Positions 19,663 through 28,010 of a DNA stretch of 64,000 nucleotides are shown here, piece by piece. Positions within the stretch are counted from its first letter, which is position 1. The number at the start of each line of letters is the position of its first letter. Made by a program: the position numbers and the translations under genes. The DNA is from Mastigocoleus testarum BC008 (GTDB lineage Bacteria > Cyanobacteriota > Cyanobacteriia > Cyanobacteriales > Nostocaceae), in the NCBI RefSeq assembly GCF_001456025.1, contig NZ_LMTZ01000087.1, positions 62,001 to 126,000 of the forward strand. Reading direction: 5' to 3'. The notes beneath the pieces are model-generated. The model was not told where the DNA came from. It saw only the letters and a program-made list of their open reading frames with translations, and ran no database searches.

Positions 19663-20532
19663 ATGAAAATCTTACGTAAACTTACAGCCGTTTTATTATC
19701 CTTAAGTTTGTGTTTAACAACCGTTGCCTGTGGTGGAGGTGTAGAAAATAGTTCAAGTTCAACACGAAATGTTACTCAAACTAGAACTAATAACACCACT
19801 AAAATTAGTGATGGTCAGTATCCAGTACAGCAAGGTTCTTACAATGACGCTGATGGCAGTTACACCTTATTCTTACTCAACAGCAATCCTCCAACTTATA
19901 CAACCGATAGATTACAAATGGCACGGTTGACTGATGAAGAAGTCAAAGAAGGTAAAAGCACCTACCTAAAAGTTGAAAACGGTCAGCCGGCTCTATATTT
20001 GACACCGGATTTTAAGTTGGAATTTGTCCATAATGTTACTGAAACAAGGGAAAATCCCCGGACAGGCGAACAACAAACGGTTATAGTCCGGCGTGAAAAT
20101 AGCTTTTGGGCACCCTTTGCTGGTGCGATCGCAGGTCAAGCAATAGGTAGTCTTTTGTTTAGACCCCAATATTATGTGCCACCAGTTTATCAACCGGGTG
20201 GTGTTTTAACCGGTTATGGTGGCTCTGGCAGAAGTTATGATGTTGCAGTTGATAATTATCGTCAACGTTATAACGCTCCCCCTGCATCGGTGAGAAATCG
20301 CACAGTTTTACGTTCTACCGGTAATCTTAGACGTTCTCCCAGTCGCTCAACGGCAGGTAATCGAAATCGTAATAATACTGGTACCCGCGCAACAGGTTCT
20401 GGTTTCGGTGGTAGCAATTTGAGACAATCTGGGAGGAGAAGCAATGTTAGACGCGGTTCCGGAAGCTTTGGTAGTGGTTCTCGTTCTCGTGCTCGGCGTT
20501 CCTTTGGTAGCGGTAGAGGTAGAAGACGATGA
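19663..20532 (+). CDS. Putative lipoprotein with Arg/Ser/Gly-rich C-terminal tail
   Basis: 289 aa. A longer frame begins at 19603, but the ATG at 19663 gives a textbook lipoprotein signal peptide: MKILRKLTAVLLSLSLCLTT followed by the lipobox VACGGG, with the cysteine as first mature residue. The middle of the protein (about 45-165) is a mixed domain with NGQPALYLTPDFKLEF, and there is a hydrophobic Gly/Ala stretch PFAGAIAGQAIGSLLF. The last 90 residues are strongly basic and low in complexity, rich in RSR, GSG and RR. I do not recognise a named family. It is probably anchored to a membrane facing the periplasm or lumen; the basic tail could bind polysaccharide, nucleic acid or acidic membrane surfaces, which is speculation. 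Confidence 0.75.
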   Translation: MKILRKLTAVLLSLSLCLTTVACGGGVENSSSSTRNVTQTRTNNTTKISDGQYPVQQGSYNDADGSYTLFLLNSNPPTYTTDRLQMARLTDEEVKEGKSTYLKVENGQPALYLTPDFKLEFVHNVTETRENPRTGEQQTVIVRRENSFWAPFAGAIAGQAIGSLLFRPQYYVPPVYQPGGVLTGYGGSGRSYDVAVDNYRQRYNAPPASVRNRTVLRSTGNLRRSPSRSTAGNRNRNNTGTRATGSGFGGSNLRQSGRRSNVRRGSGSFGSGSRSRARRSFGSGRGRRR

Positions 20533-20537
20533 ATATT

Positions 20538-20604
20538 TGAGTAATGAGTAACAAGTTAATAAGTAATAAGTAATAAGTAATGAGTAATGAGTAATGAGTA
20601 ACTC
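20538..20604. repeat. Heptanucleotide tandem repeats (GTAATGA/GTAATAA)
   Basis: About nine 7-bp units of GAGTAAT/AAGTAAT type directly follow the lipoprotein gene, the reverse complement of the class seen at 1095-1256. Confidence 0.88.
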
Positions 20605-20621
20605 AACTTGTTACCCATTAC
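20541..20621. terminator. Long repeat-derived hairpin between convergent genes
   Basis: Bases 20541-20557 and 20605-20621 pair over 16 of 17 positions (GTAATGAGTAACAAGTT with AACTTGTTACCCATTAC), looping out the repeat array. Its position between the convergent lipoprotein and DAHP synthase genes suggests a bidirectional terminator; there is no strong T tail. Confidence 0.45.
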
Positions 20622-20632
20622 TTAAAAGCATC

Positions 20633-21688
20633 TTAGACAACAGCAGTAGGTTTTTCCCAACGTCCAACAGCTTTACCTATGACTGCTAATTCTTGCATTA
20701 ATTGCTCGAAGCCTTGGGGTGTCAGGGATTGAGGCCCATCTGACAAAGCTTTCTTCGGATTGGGGTGAACTTCAATCATTAAAGAGTCACACCCTGCAGC
20801 GATCGCAGCCATTGACATTGAAGGTACGTAATTCGACCAACCAGTACCGTGACTGGGGTCGATTGCGATCGGTAAATGGGTCAAATCGCGTAAAACAGGA
20901 ATTGCAGACAAATCTAAGGTATTACGGGTATACTGACGGTCAAAAGTCCTAATGCCTCGTTCACACAAAATTACATTGGAGTTACCCGCAGCTAGAATAT
21001 ATTCAGCAGCCATCAACCAATCTTCGATAGTTGCTGCCATTCCCCGTTTCAAGAATACCGGTTTACCCTGTGCACCAACTTTTTTCAGCAGGGAGAAATT
21101 CTGCATATTTCTTGCCCCAACTTGGATAATATCAGCAAATTCTGCGATTATTTCTAAATCAGCAGCGTCCATCACTTCTGTAATAATCCCAAGTCCGGTC
21201 GCTTCCCTCGCCTTTGCCAATAATTCTAAAGCACTTTCACCATGACCTTGGAAAGAATATGGAGAGGTTCGGGGTTTATATGCTCCACCGCGTAAAAATT
21301 TCGCTCCACTTGCTTTTACGCGCTGTGCTGTCTCAATAATCATTTCCTCATTTTCTACCGAGCACGGTCCTGCAATGACCACTAGGGGATGATGTTCGCC
21401 AAATACTACAGTTCCAGCAGGAGTATTAACTTTAACTTCAGAAGCTTCTCCGTGACGGAATTGGCGACTTGCTCGTTTGTAGGGTTTCTCTACTCGCAAA
21501 ACTTGCTCAATCCAAGGACTCACTTCTTGAATTTGCAAGGGATCTAAGCTAGCGGTTTCTCCCACCAAGCCGATAACAACTTTATGCTTACCAACAATTT
21601 TTTCTGGTGTTAGTCCCCAGTTAGTAAGTTCATCGTTAATACGTTTAATTTCTGCTTCTGGAGAACCAATCTTCATTACTACGATCAT
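20633..21688 (-). CDS. aroF: 3-deoxy-7-phosphoheptulonate (DAHP) synthase, type I-beta
   Basis: 351 aa. Residues 1-85 form a ferredoxin-like/ACT-like regulatory extension (MIVVMKIGSPEAEIKRINDE), followed by the TIM-barrel catalytic domain. Visible motifs are VIAGPCSVENEEM (metal-binding Cys), GAYKPRTSPYSFQGHG, VFLKRGMAATIEDWL, and PIAIDPSHGTG with the metal-binding His. This is the short type I-beta layout seen in Thermotoga and cyanobacteria rather than the larger plant type II. The enzyme condenses phosphoenolpyruvate with erythrose 4-phosphate as the first step of the shikimate pathway, and the N-terminal domain normally gives feedback control by aromatic amino acids. It is transcribed alone; a palindromic element lies just upstream of its start. 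Confidence 0.95.
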   Translation of the reverse strand: MIVVMKIGSPEAEIKRINDELTNWGLTPEKIVGKHKVVIGLVGETASLDPLQIQEVSPWIEQVLRVEKPYKRASRQFRHGEASEVKVNTPAGTVVFGEHHPLVVIAGPCSVENEEMIIETAQRVKASGAKFLRGGAYKPRTSPYSFQGHGESALELLAKAREATGLGIITEVMDAADLEIIAEFADIIQVGARNMQNFSLLKKVGAQGKPVFLKRGMAATIEDWLMAAEYILAAGNSNVILCERGIRTFDRQYTRNTLDLSAIPVLRDLTHLPIAIDPSHGTGWSNYVPSMSMAAIAAGCDSLMIEVHPNPKKALSDGPQSLTPQGFEQLMQELAVIGKAVGRWEKPTAVV

Positions 21689-21716
21689 TTTTAGCTGCCC
21701 TGTATCTTATGAGTGC

Positions 21717-21820
21717 TTGAGGGACTTCCAATTAAAGAAATATACCATTCTTTAGGGCGCACGTCGGTGCGCCCCTACTAGCAATCAATAGTCATATAAA
21801 TTATTTTTGGAAGTCCTTAC
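21717..21820. repeat. Palindromic MITE-like element, copy 2
   Basis: Arms GGGACTTCCAATTAAAGAAA and, on the right, AAATTATTTTTGGAAGTCC are inverted copies of each other and match the arms of the element at 13575-13681. The centre holds a GC-rich hairpin GGGCGCAC-GTCG-GTGCGCCC. It lies about 30 bp upstream of the DAHP synthase start, so it may influence that promoter or leader. Confidence 0.78.
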
Positions 21821-22373
21821 AGAAATTTTAGACCTCAATACATAGTGAAGCTATTAATTAAGGCTGTACCAATACCAATTTATCTCCGTTCCAATCTATA
21901 AATCTCCAACAACTGACAGGAATTTCGAAGAATTAAAAAACAAGAACTTACTAATTTCTGACTTTTGTTAGTGCTTAGCAACAGTATACCGGATCCGTTC
22001 TTTAGTTGCTGCAGCTGGAGGCTATGCCGACGCCGAAGGCTCTGACTAACGTCGCCTTACGGATCTGCTGACGCCATAAAGGCTCTAGCTATAGTTATTA
22101 CATGTTAGCTCGCACCTTCTGACGTAAGCGCAGCAATAATTTTTAGGCTTAGCATCCCTTTGGAACACATAGCCCACAGGTCACATTTTTACTTTTGATT
22201 TACGCGTAGCCCCACAATATCGCCAATGTTGAAGTTATTACACATAAACTTCAACATTTTGCAAACAGTATAGTATTTTACTTTACACCAAAAACAACTA
22301 GGAGCATCACAGCCCCTCACTTTTCAGTAGGAGGAAAAACTCAAGTCATTTACTTCCACCAGAGCGTAAAAAA
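21821..22373. other. Intergenic region with GC-rich palindromic repeat
   Basis: About 550 bp. Bases roughly 22010-22140 are GC-rich and palindromic (GCCGACGCCGAAGGCTCTGAC and GCTGACGCCATAAAGGCTCTAG), resembling the dispersed repeat also seen around 23500-23610 and inside the gene at 31363-34311. No coding frame is supported. Confidence 0.6.
22225..22258. terminator. Strong hairpin downstream of pam68-rpsO
   Basis: A perfect 12-bp stem (AATGTTGAAGTT with AACTTCAACATT) with a 10-nt loop. On the plus strand it is followed by TT; on the minus strand it lies about 115 bp after the pam68 stop. A terminator role is likely but the T tail is weak. Confidence 0.5.
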
Positions 22374-22859
22374 TTACGCTTTATTTTGCCTACTTTCACG
22401 CCATCCTTGCACCATACGACCAATATTGGTGGAGAACTCGCTAAAACCCAGCAGACTTCCTGCTCTATGTTCATCCCATGAAGCTGAAAGCACACCATAG
22501 GTAATACCTAAAACTCCCAGACCAAAGAACCCCAGGTTCACTAGCAATACAGCTAATGGTGGTAACTCAACACTGGCATAGATGAGAAGTAAATAGCTCG
22601 CAACTAACGTACTAATTCCCAAAGTCGTTGGGACACCACAAAATACAGCGACGCGTCTGATCATTCGCTGGCTAACAACCTTAGGAATCTCCGTATCTTC
22701 TTTGGTAAGGGTTCTTTTTTGTGACTGCTGAACAGTTTTCTTTGAGGCTGGTACTCCTTTTTTGGTTGACTTAGGCGGATTTTGACGTTTTTTCTTCGGC
22801 TCAAAAGGCAATGAATCATTCTTAGAAGATTCGTTGTTACGTTCTGGTTCGGGAGACAT
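22374..22859 (-). CDS. PAM68 family photosystem II assembly protein
   Basis: 161 aa. A basic, lysine-rich N-terminal tail (about 1-65) precedes two transmembrane segments, about 73-95 (VAVFCGVPTTLGISTLVASY) and 102-125 (LPPLAVLLVNLGFFGLGVLG). The conserved end SWDEHRAGSLLGFSEFSTNIGRMVQGWRES is the PAM68/DUF3464 signature. In plants and cyanobacteria PAM68 is a thylakoid membrane factor for early photosystem II assembly (D1 and CP47 stages). The gene starts only 13 bp after the rpsO stop, so the two are one operon, a pairing that fits links between translation and membrane insertion of photosystem subunits. The basic tail could touch the ribosome; that is an inference. Confidence 0.92.
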   Translation of the reverse strand: MSPEPERNNESSKNDSLPFEPKKKRQNPPKSTKKGVPASKKTVQQSQKRTLTKEDTEIPKVVSQRMIRRVAVFCGVPTTLGISTLVASYLLLIYASVELPPLAVLLVNLGFFGLGVLGITYGVLSASWDEHRAGSLLGFSEFSTNIGRMVQGWRESRQNKA

Positions 22860-22872
22860 AGGCGTTTAGTTT

Positions 22873-23142
22873 CTATCCACGAATACCGAGACGACGAATC
22901 AAAGTTTGATAGTGTTCTCGGTCCTGTTTCTGAATATACGACAAAAGGCGTTTGCGTTGACCAATAATCTTTAATAATCCTCTGCGGGAAGAATGGTCTT
23001 TTTTATTGATTCGCAAATGTTGACTTAGGCGGTTAATACGCTCTGTGAGCATTGCGATTTGTACATCAGCCGAACCAGTGTCAGTTTCATGAACTTGGTA
23101 CTCTGAAATTATTTCTTGTTTGTGCTGTTGCGTTAAGGCCAT
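22873..23142 (-). CDS. rpsO: 30S ribosomal protein S15
   Basis: 89 aa, the standard length, taking the ATG at 23142 (MALTQQHKQEIISEYQ) rather than the frame extension to 23166; an AGGTT site lies just upstream of this ATG. Family features include HETDTGSADVQIAMLTERI, the loop HLRINKKDHSSRRGL and RKRLLSYIQKQD. S15 is a primary 16S rRNA-binding protein of the small subunit and also takes part in intersubunit contact. It heads a two-gene operon with pam68. The upstream region holds a decayed insertion sequence end beginning about 100 bp away. Confidence 0.97.
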   Translation of the reverse strand: MALTQQHKQEIISEYQVHETDTGSADVQIAMLTERINRLSQHLRINKKDHSSRRGLLKIIGQRKRLLSYIQKQDREHYQTLIRRLGIRG

Positions 23143-23240
23143 AACCTGAATCCGATTAAGTTTCAATATAATTAATGCAGCAGTTTCTCATATTATCACA
23201 GCCCTTATCTTCTGAGATGATACCTGGGAAAACATATGAG

Positions 23241-23480
23241 ATTGACACTCCTCAGCCTAAAGGCATGAGGATTCTTCATTCATAGACTCGGCTTGCTGAA
23301 ACAGGTTTGCACCTAAAACAGTAGTGGCTAAATCTCCTGAAGCGTTTACGGATCTGAGATCCAAGTTCCCACATGCCCTGTGGTACTCAAAGCAATATTT
23401 AGGATATTAATGGCTGCATTGTGATAGGCGTAGCCGCCTGCTTGCAGATCACGGTCTATCCCCTCTCTCCACACCTCGCT
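23241..23480 (-). pseudogene. Decayed TnpB C-terminus and right end of an IS200/IS605-type element
   Basis: Reading the minus strand from about 23480, the translation gives GIDRDLQAGGYAYHNAAIN, ILNIALSTTGHVGTWISDP, then after a frameshift GDLATTVLGANLFQQAESMN and EESSCL followed by a stop. This is the recognisable tail of cyanobacterial TnpB: the D-R-D catalytic region, NAAINIL, and the STxGHxGTW...ESMNEES tail. The cysteines of the zinc-finger CxxCG just before DRD are gone, and the rest of the gene is missing. The stop lies in a hairpin, CCTCAGCC-TAA(A)-GGC-TGAGG at 23250-23270, followed by the terminal GTGTCAAT typical of these elements' ends. No TnpA is present, so the element is dead. 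Confidence 0.82.
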
Positions 23481-24010
23481 TTTGGCAGACCTTTCACCCC
23501 GTGCCTAGCGGCGTTAGCAGATCCGTAGATAGCGGCTCCACAGGTAGCGCAGCTAGAGGCTCCGCCGTCGCCGCAGGCTCTAGCTATAGCGGGGCGTAAG
23601 CACAACAGCTTATCAAGCGAAGCGTGCCATTCGATTCTAAGCCAAAGACATTGGGCGTTCCGAATTCTCGATGGAGGTTTACTGAATTTAGCTGAAACAG
23701 CGTAAGCTCCAAAACAAAGATAAATCTTACTTTTACTCTATTCAACAAATAATTACTCTATAACTAGGCCAGATGGACTAAGCTCTCTAATAAAAAGTAC
23801 AAAATCACCGTATAGGTGGGGTTCTGGTTACCCAAACGAATAACTTCACAGAAACTAAATACAATTTGTCATTAGCATTACACACACTCAAATAAACATA
23901 ATGTACATTGATAAGCGAGCGACAGGGGAAAGGAAAAAACAAGCGAAAGCTTCTGTTTTCTTGACTTCTGGTCATCACTTATATTAAAGATTTATTGCCT
24001 AACTATATTA
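23481..24010. other. Intergenic region with GC-rich palindromic repeat cluster
   Basis: About 530 bp. Bases 23505-23610 contain nested palindromic GC-rich units (GGCTCCGCCGTCGCCGCAGG, CTCTAGCTATAGCGGGGCG) related to those near 22010-22140. The remainder is AT-rich with no supported gene. Confidence 0.6.
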
Positions 24011-24062
24011 CAAAAAGAGTTGAACTTGAGGATTTAGTTATCTTCAGGATCAACTCTTTTTG
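24011..24062 (-). terminator. Terminator of the DUF1823 gene
   Basis: A perfect 13-bp stem pairs 24011-24023 (CAAAAAGAGTTGA) with 24050-24062; on the minus strand it ends in CTTTTTG. It lies about 50 bp downstream of the minus-strand gene ending at 24111. Confidence 0.7.
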
Positions 24063-24110
24063 GTTATATTATTTTTATCTACATATACTTCTGTATGTGG
24101 AAGTTGAGTT

Positions 24111-24482
24111 TTATTGATTACCCATTAAATTCATATGGCTAAACAGCCAATTTGCAGCAGTTGCTCTCCTTGTTTGTCGGGGCCCAAATTCGCCAATTTT
24201 ATAACCCTTAAAACCAAGTTTTTCCTTAAGTATTTGTTTGTTTTCCTTTGGTATGGAACGAGTAAGTTTAACTGTTGGGGGTCGCTCGGCAATAAAGTTT
24301 GGTGGTTCGGGATATTCTTCTCGCCATTGGGGATCGGCTGCTGTACTATCCCACTTTCGGGAATTAGGATCGTAACGGTAGCCAAGACAATGCCATACAA
24401 GTTCATTTACCGTAGCATCATCAATTTGGTCGTTAAGAATTGCCCAAATCGTTTCGGTATTTAGTGGTGGTAGTTCTGACAT
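24111..24482 (-). CDS. DUF1823 family protein
   Basis: 123 aa, soluble, matching the small cyanobacterial/plastid family DUF1823. Visible conserved features are the N-terminal LNTETIWAILNDQIDDATVN, the central LVWHCLGYRYD and KWDSTAADPQWREEYPEPP, and KLTRSIPKENKQILKEKLGF followed by GEFGPRQTRRATAANWL. The function of the family is not established. It stands alone, starting 215 bp from the antiporter gene on the same strand and followed by a clear terminator. Alternative frames in the same region are shadows. Confidence 0.85.
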   Translation of the reverse strand: MSELPPLNTETIWAILNDQIDDATVNELVWHCLGYRYDPNSRKWDSTAADPQWREEYPEPPNFIAERPPTVKLTRSIPKENKQILKEKLGFKGYKIGEFGPRQTRRATAANWLFSHMNLMGNQ

Positions 24483-24697
24483 GAAAGTGAATCTCAGAAG
24501 TGTTTCACTAGTTAGAATAAATCTCTAGCACGTAAATATATTAAATTGCAACAGTACCAAAATTTCAGGCGGGTATCTAAGAGAGTATTTGAAACGTATA
24601 GTTTATAACCCAAATTTATTAACGATTCTCCCAACCTCCTTGAGAAGAGAAGAAACATAAGATATTTTGGTTAATAATACAGCTTTACAAACATCCT

Positions 24698-26800
24698 CTA
24701 AACCGGGTTTGGTTCTCCAAATAAGACGACTGAAGAATCTAATTCGTTAAGTATTTCAGTTGTTAAATTGCTAACAGTTAATCCACCAGCAGTACGACGA
24801 CGAATTGAACTTAGAATAACCATATCGTACGAAAGAGCTTTCTTGCTAACTGTTCCAACTACATCATCATTACGAATAATTTTAATGACTGGCTCTACAT
24901 TCGATGGATTGTTCTGCAGATATGAGGCAAGCTCTGCCTCAAATAAAGCAACTTGTCCTTCGGGAGTTCCACGGAGACAAACATGCAACAATGTAATTTC
25001 TGCCTGGTTGACGTTAGCAAACAGTAGAGCAAATTGGATGATGCGAAGGGAATGACTAGTGATATTTTTAACTGTTACTAATATGCGAGTAATGTTATTT
25101 GGTTCTTTTTTTAGGCGCATCACAGCAACCGGACAATGGGAAGAATAAAATACACTATCAATAATATTTCCAAACAAACGTGCCTGAAAACTGTCTGTTT
25201 TGCTCCAACCCATTACAATTAAGCTTGCATTTTCTTCTCTTGCGACACGGCAAATTCCCTGAGCTACATCATCATCAATCCTGATAACTGGTTTTACTTC
25301 AGCTTGAAATTCTTGACCAATTTTACTTGCTTTGCGCAGTAACTGTTTGCTTTGGCGGAGTGAGGTATTTAAACTTGGTTCATCCATGTTGAGATGAGCC
25401 TTCGTAATTGAAACTGGTATGACTTTTCCTGACTGATTGTGGGCTAATAATGCTCCCACTTCAATTAAATATTTTTCTGTATGGGGATTGCATACTGGAA
25501 CAACAATATTGAAGCAATTTTTAGAAGTGTTATCTACTTCTTCTAACTCTAAACCCAAGTGCAAATTTTCCGTGTCTGTGTGCCAGATATTTTGGTCTGT
25601 ATTTGCTTGTATAAGTGAGCTAGGAACATTTAACCTGGGAGCAAATTTTGCTGTTAATACAGGACCAAGAATTGATGTCACTAGCATTAGGACAATAACT
25701 GAGTTAAAGACGGAATCAGTTATTAATCCTACGTTTTTACCAACCAATGCTGCAGCTAAGGTTGCAGCTACTTGTGGTAGAGACAAAGACCACATTGTTA
25801 GGATTTCATTCCAATCGTAGTGGTAGAGGAATTTTGCTGTTAGTGCAGCTAAAAATTTGGAAATGATTAACGCCCCGACAATTCCCAGAGTTAGCAGTAA
25901 TTCAGAACTCAAGCTAGAGATGAAGCCGGAGACGTTTAAAATCAGTCCCATATCCACGAAGAAAAATGGAATAAATAAAGCGCTTCCAAGAAATTCTATT
26001 TTTTCTTCTACAGGAGAACGACCAACCACATCGTTAACGGCTAAACCAGCAAGGAATGCTCCCACAATTTTATCTACATTAATAATTTGTGCTCCTACTG
26101 ATGCCAAAAACACTGCTAAAAGCACAAATAAAAATTGATTGCTTTGTTCGTCTCCCGTGCGTCGGAAATATTGTTTTCCAGCCCAGTCAAAGCCAAGCAA
26201 AACCATGACTGAGTAAATCACCAAAGTTGCTAATTGAACCGCCAAACTAACAGCAGAAAATTCTCCACCGTGAACAGACACGCAAATTGCTAGAACTAAA
26301 AGCGCGGCGATGTCAGTAAAAATAGTTGCTCCGATGGTAACCGTAACACCTTCATTTCCCACCACTCCCAAACGACTAACAATGGGAAAAGCTAAAAGAG
26401 TATGGGAAGCAAGGAGAGAACCAATTAAAATGGAAGTATTCCAACCAAAATTGAACGTTTTACCTAATATAACGCCGAAAATTAGAGGAATAATAAAGGT
26501 CGCAACACCAAATCCGAGGGAACGTTCTTTCGTTTTACGAAAGTTCTCCAAATCTATTTCTAGCCCAGCAACAAACATTAGGTAAATTTTACCGATGTCT
26601 GAAAGCAGCTTCATCGTCTCGCTATCTGTATTTAAAAGCCCTAACCCATCAGGTCCGAGGACTACCCCAGAAGCCAAAAGTCCCACAAGTCCCGGAAGTC
26701 GAAATCGCTCGAAGATTGGCGGTACGGTTAAAGTTACCAGCAGAAGAATAGTAAAAGACACTATAGGGCTATCTGGTAGCCAGTCAAAAAATTGTGCCAT
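24698..26800 (-). CDS. CPA2-type Na+(K+)/H+ antiporter with tandem C-terminal USP domains (NhaS-like)
   Basis: 700 aa. Residues about 12-395 contain some twelve transmembrane helices with typical monovalent cation:proton antiporter-2 features: LPGLVGLLASGVVLGPDGLG, SDIGKIYLMFVAGLEID, IFTDIAALLVLA with the ion-binding aspartate, and KIVGAFLAGLAVNDVVG. The rest is cytoplasmic, with two universal-stress-protein-like domains (about 430-560 and 570-700), the first ending with ENASLIVMGWSKTDSFQARLFGNIIDSVFYSSHCPVAV. The usual role is expelling Na+ or K+ in exchange for protons. The next gene on the same strand is the Na+-dependent bicarbonate transporter BicA, so keeping the Na+ gradient for bicarbonate uptake is a reasonable inference. 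The two genes are 1.2 kb apart and not an operon. Confidence 0.92.
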   Translation of the reverse strand: MAQFFDWLPDSPIVSFTILLLVTLTVPPIFERFRLPGLVGLLASGVVLGPDGLGLLNTDSETMKLLSDIGKIYLMFVAGLEIDLENFRKTKERSLGFGVATFIIPLIFGVILGKTFNFGWNTSILIGSLLASHTLLAFPIVSRLGVVGNEGVTVTIGATIFTDIAALLVLAICVSVHGGEFSAVSLAVQLATLVIYSVMVLLGFDWAGKQYFRRTGDEQSNQFLFVLLAVFLASVGAQIINVDKIVGAFLAGLAVNDVVGRSPVEEKIEFLGSALFIPFFFVDMGLILNVSGFISSLSSELLLTLGIVGALIISKFLAALTAKFLYHYDWNEILTMWSLSLPQVAATLAAALVGKNVGLITDSVFNSVIVLMLVTSILGPVLTAKFAPRLNVPSSLIQANTDQNIWHTDTENLHLGLELEEVDNTSKNCFNIVVPVCNPHTEKYLIEVGALLAHNQSGKVIPVSITKAHLNMDEPSLNTSLRQSKQLLRKASKIGQEFQAEVKPVIRIDDDVAQGICRVAREENASLIVMGWSKTDSFQARLFGNIIDSVFYSSHCPVAVMRLKKEPNNITRILVTVKNITSHSLRIIQFALLFANVNQAEITLLHVCLRGTPEGQVALFEAELASYLQNNPSNVEPVIKIIRNDDVVGTVSKKALSYDMVILSSIRRRTAGGLTVSNLTTEILNELDSSVVLFGEPNPV

Positions 26801-27898
26801 TATTCCCAGATTATTGGTGATTTTAAGAAATTGAAACTCACTGATAAAATTGCAATACGGTTGAGATAAGTATGATTTTCTTGGTAGAGACGGGGTATGA
26901 TGACCTAGCGGTTACAAAATACCTATAGCCAGAGCCTGTGGTATTGGCGCAGCCATTAGAGTCGTTACGCTTCTACTACTGCTAACGCGTCTCTACAGTT
27001 TTATTTGTTTCGAAAAAAATCTTAGCTGAACTGTATTGGATAGAGTTGGGTCTTAAAGCAATGAAATTAGTTAATAAAAGGTTTCAAGTTTTTACTCCCT
27101 CGAGACCTTTAATGATTTGCAGAAATTACCAAAGTCCCGACTGATAGGTAAAAAGTAAAAAGTAAAAATGTATACCATTAAAAATGTATACAACAAAATT
27201 TGCAGCAAATCCAGTCCTAATTCATTTCAGAATTTAAAAATTACCGTAACCTTAAGTTGATACTGCAGACTATACCGTAATCAAAAAAAACGGGAAGCTC
27301 ATCAAGCTTAAAGTATGTAGCGACGGTAGCACATGCAAAGCGTATACTTAAAAACTGAAGTGTTAGCGCAGCATCTCCTATTTATAAAATTTGTTTTTAG
27401 GTATAGGGAAGCGAATAAGTTTTTGCTTACTTAATCAGTTAAGCTCATTCTTACTCTATCTAAGAATATCCTATATCTAAATTTATTAAATAAAATCAAA
27501 TTTTCAAAAGACGTATCTTCTTAAAATCTATTTTCTTAAACTGTTTTTCTGTTACAGAATATAACTACGCATGATTATAAAACAATACAGTTAACTTAAA
27601 ACTTTCTTGAAACAAATAACACCCTCTGAGGCGATACAAAGTCTGTGGCGTCAGCGCTAGCTTCTGTTCTCTCGAGAGACATGAAATTGTAAATCTCTAC
27701 AAATCTACTAAATTCATGTGGTTTGGTTCCAAGTTATTTTAATACATTGTATATATTAAGTGGCACATCTACATTGCTTACTCAGACAAGGGATAGGGCT
27801 GAAATAAAAATAAATGCTACTAAGTTTTACAAAAACCTACGGACAATTCCCCGATTTAGATTTAGAGTGGAAGCTGAAACAGGTAAGTTATGTGACTT
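26801..27898. other. Intergenic region with repeat remnants
   Basis: About 1.1 kb. GC-rich palindromic patches lie at about 26928-26998, 27315-27375 and 27640-27680. A 6-bp tandem repeat (GTAAAAA) lies near 27150. An 88-codon plus-strand frame at 27723-27989 runs across the bicA terminator and has no ribosome binding site or recognisable sequence, so I do not call it. Confidence 0.55.
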
Positions 27899-27948
27899 AA
27901 AACCAAGACACAAAGGAAAATACAGGCAGGTCTTCGTGTCTTGGTTTT
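27899..27948 (-). terminator. Terminator of bicA
   Basis: A perfect 13-bp inverted repeat, AAAACCAAGACAC at 27899-27911 and its complement at 27936-27948, with a 24-nt loop that itself contains short self-complementary bases. On the minus strand it ends in TTGGTTTTAA, 63 bp after the bicA stop. Confidence 0.75.
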
Positions 27949-28010
27949 GTACGTATTCAAATAGTTTTCACAACCCAAAAGTTGAATGAATTCTATATGT
28001 TATTTGTTCT

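Noticed and set aside
27723..27989. 88-codon plus-strand frame
   Set aside because: It runs through the bicA terminator, has no ribosome binding site and no recognisable motifs.
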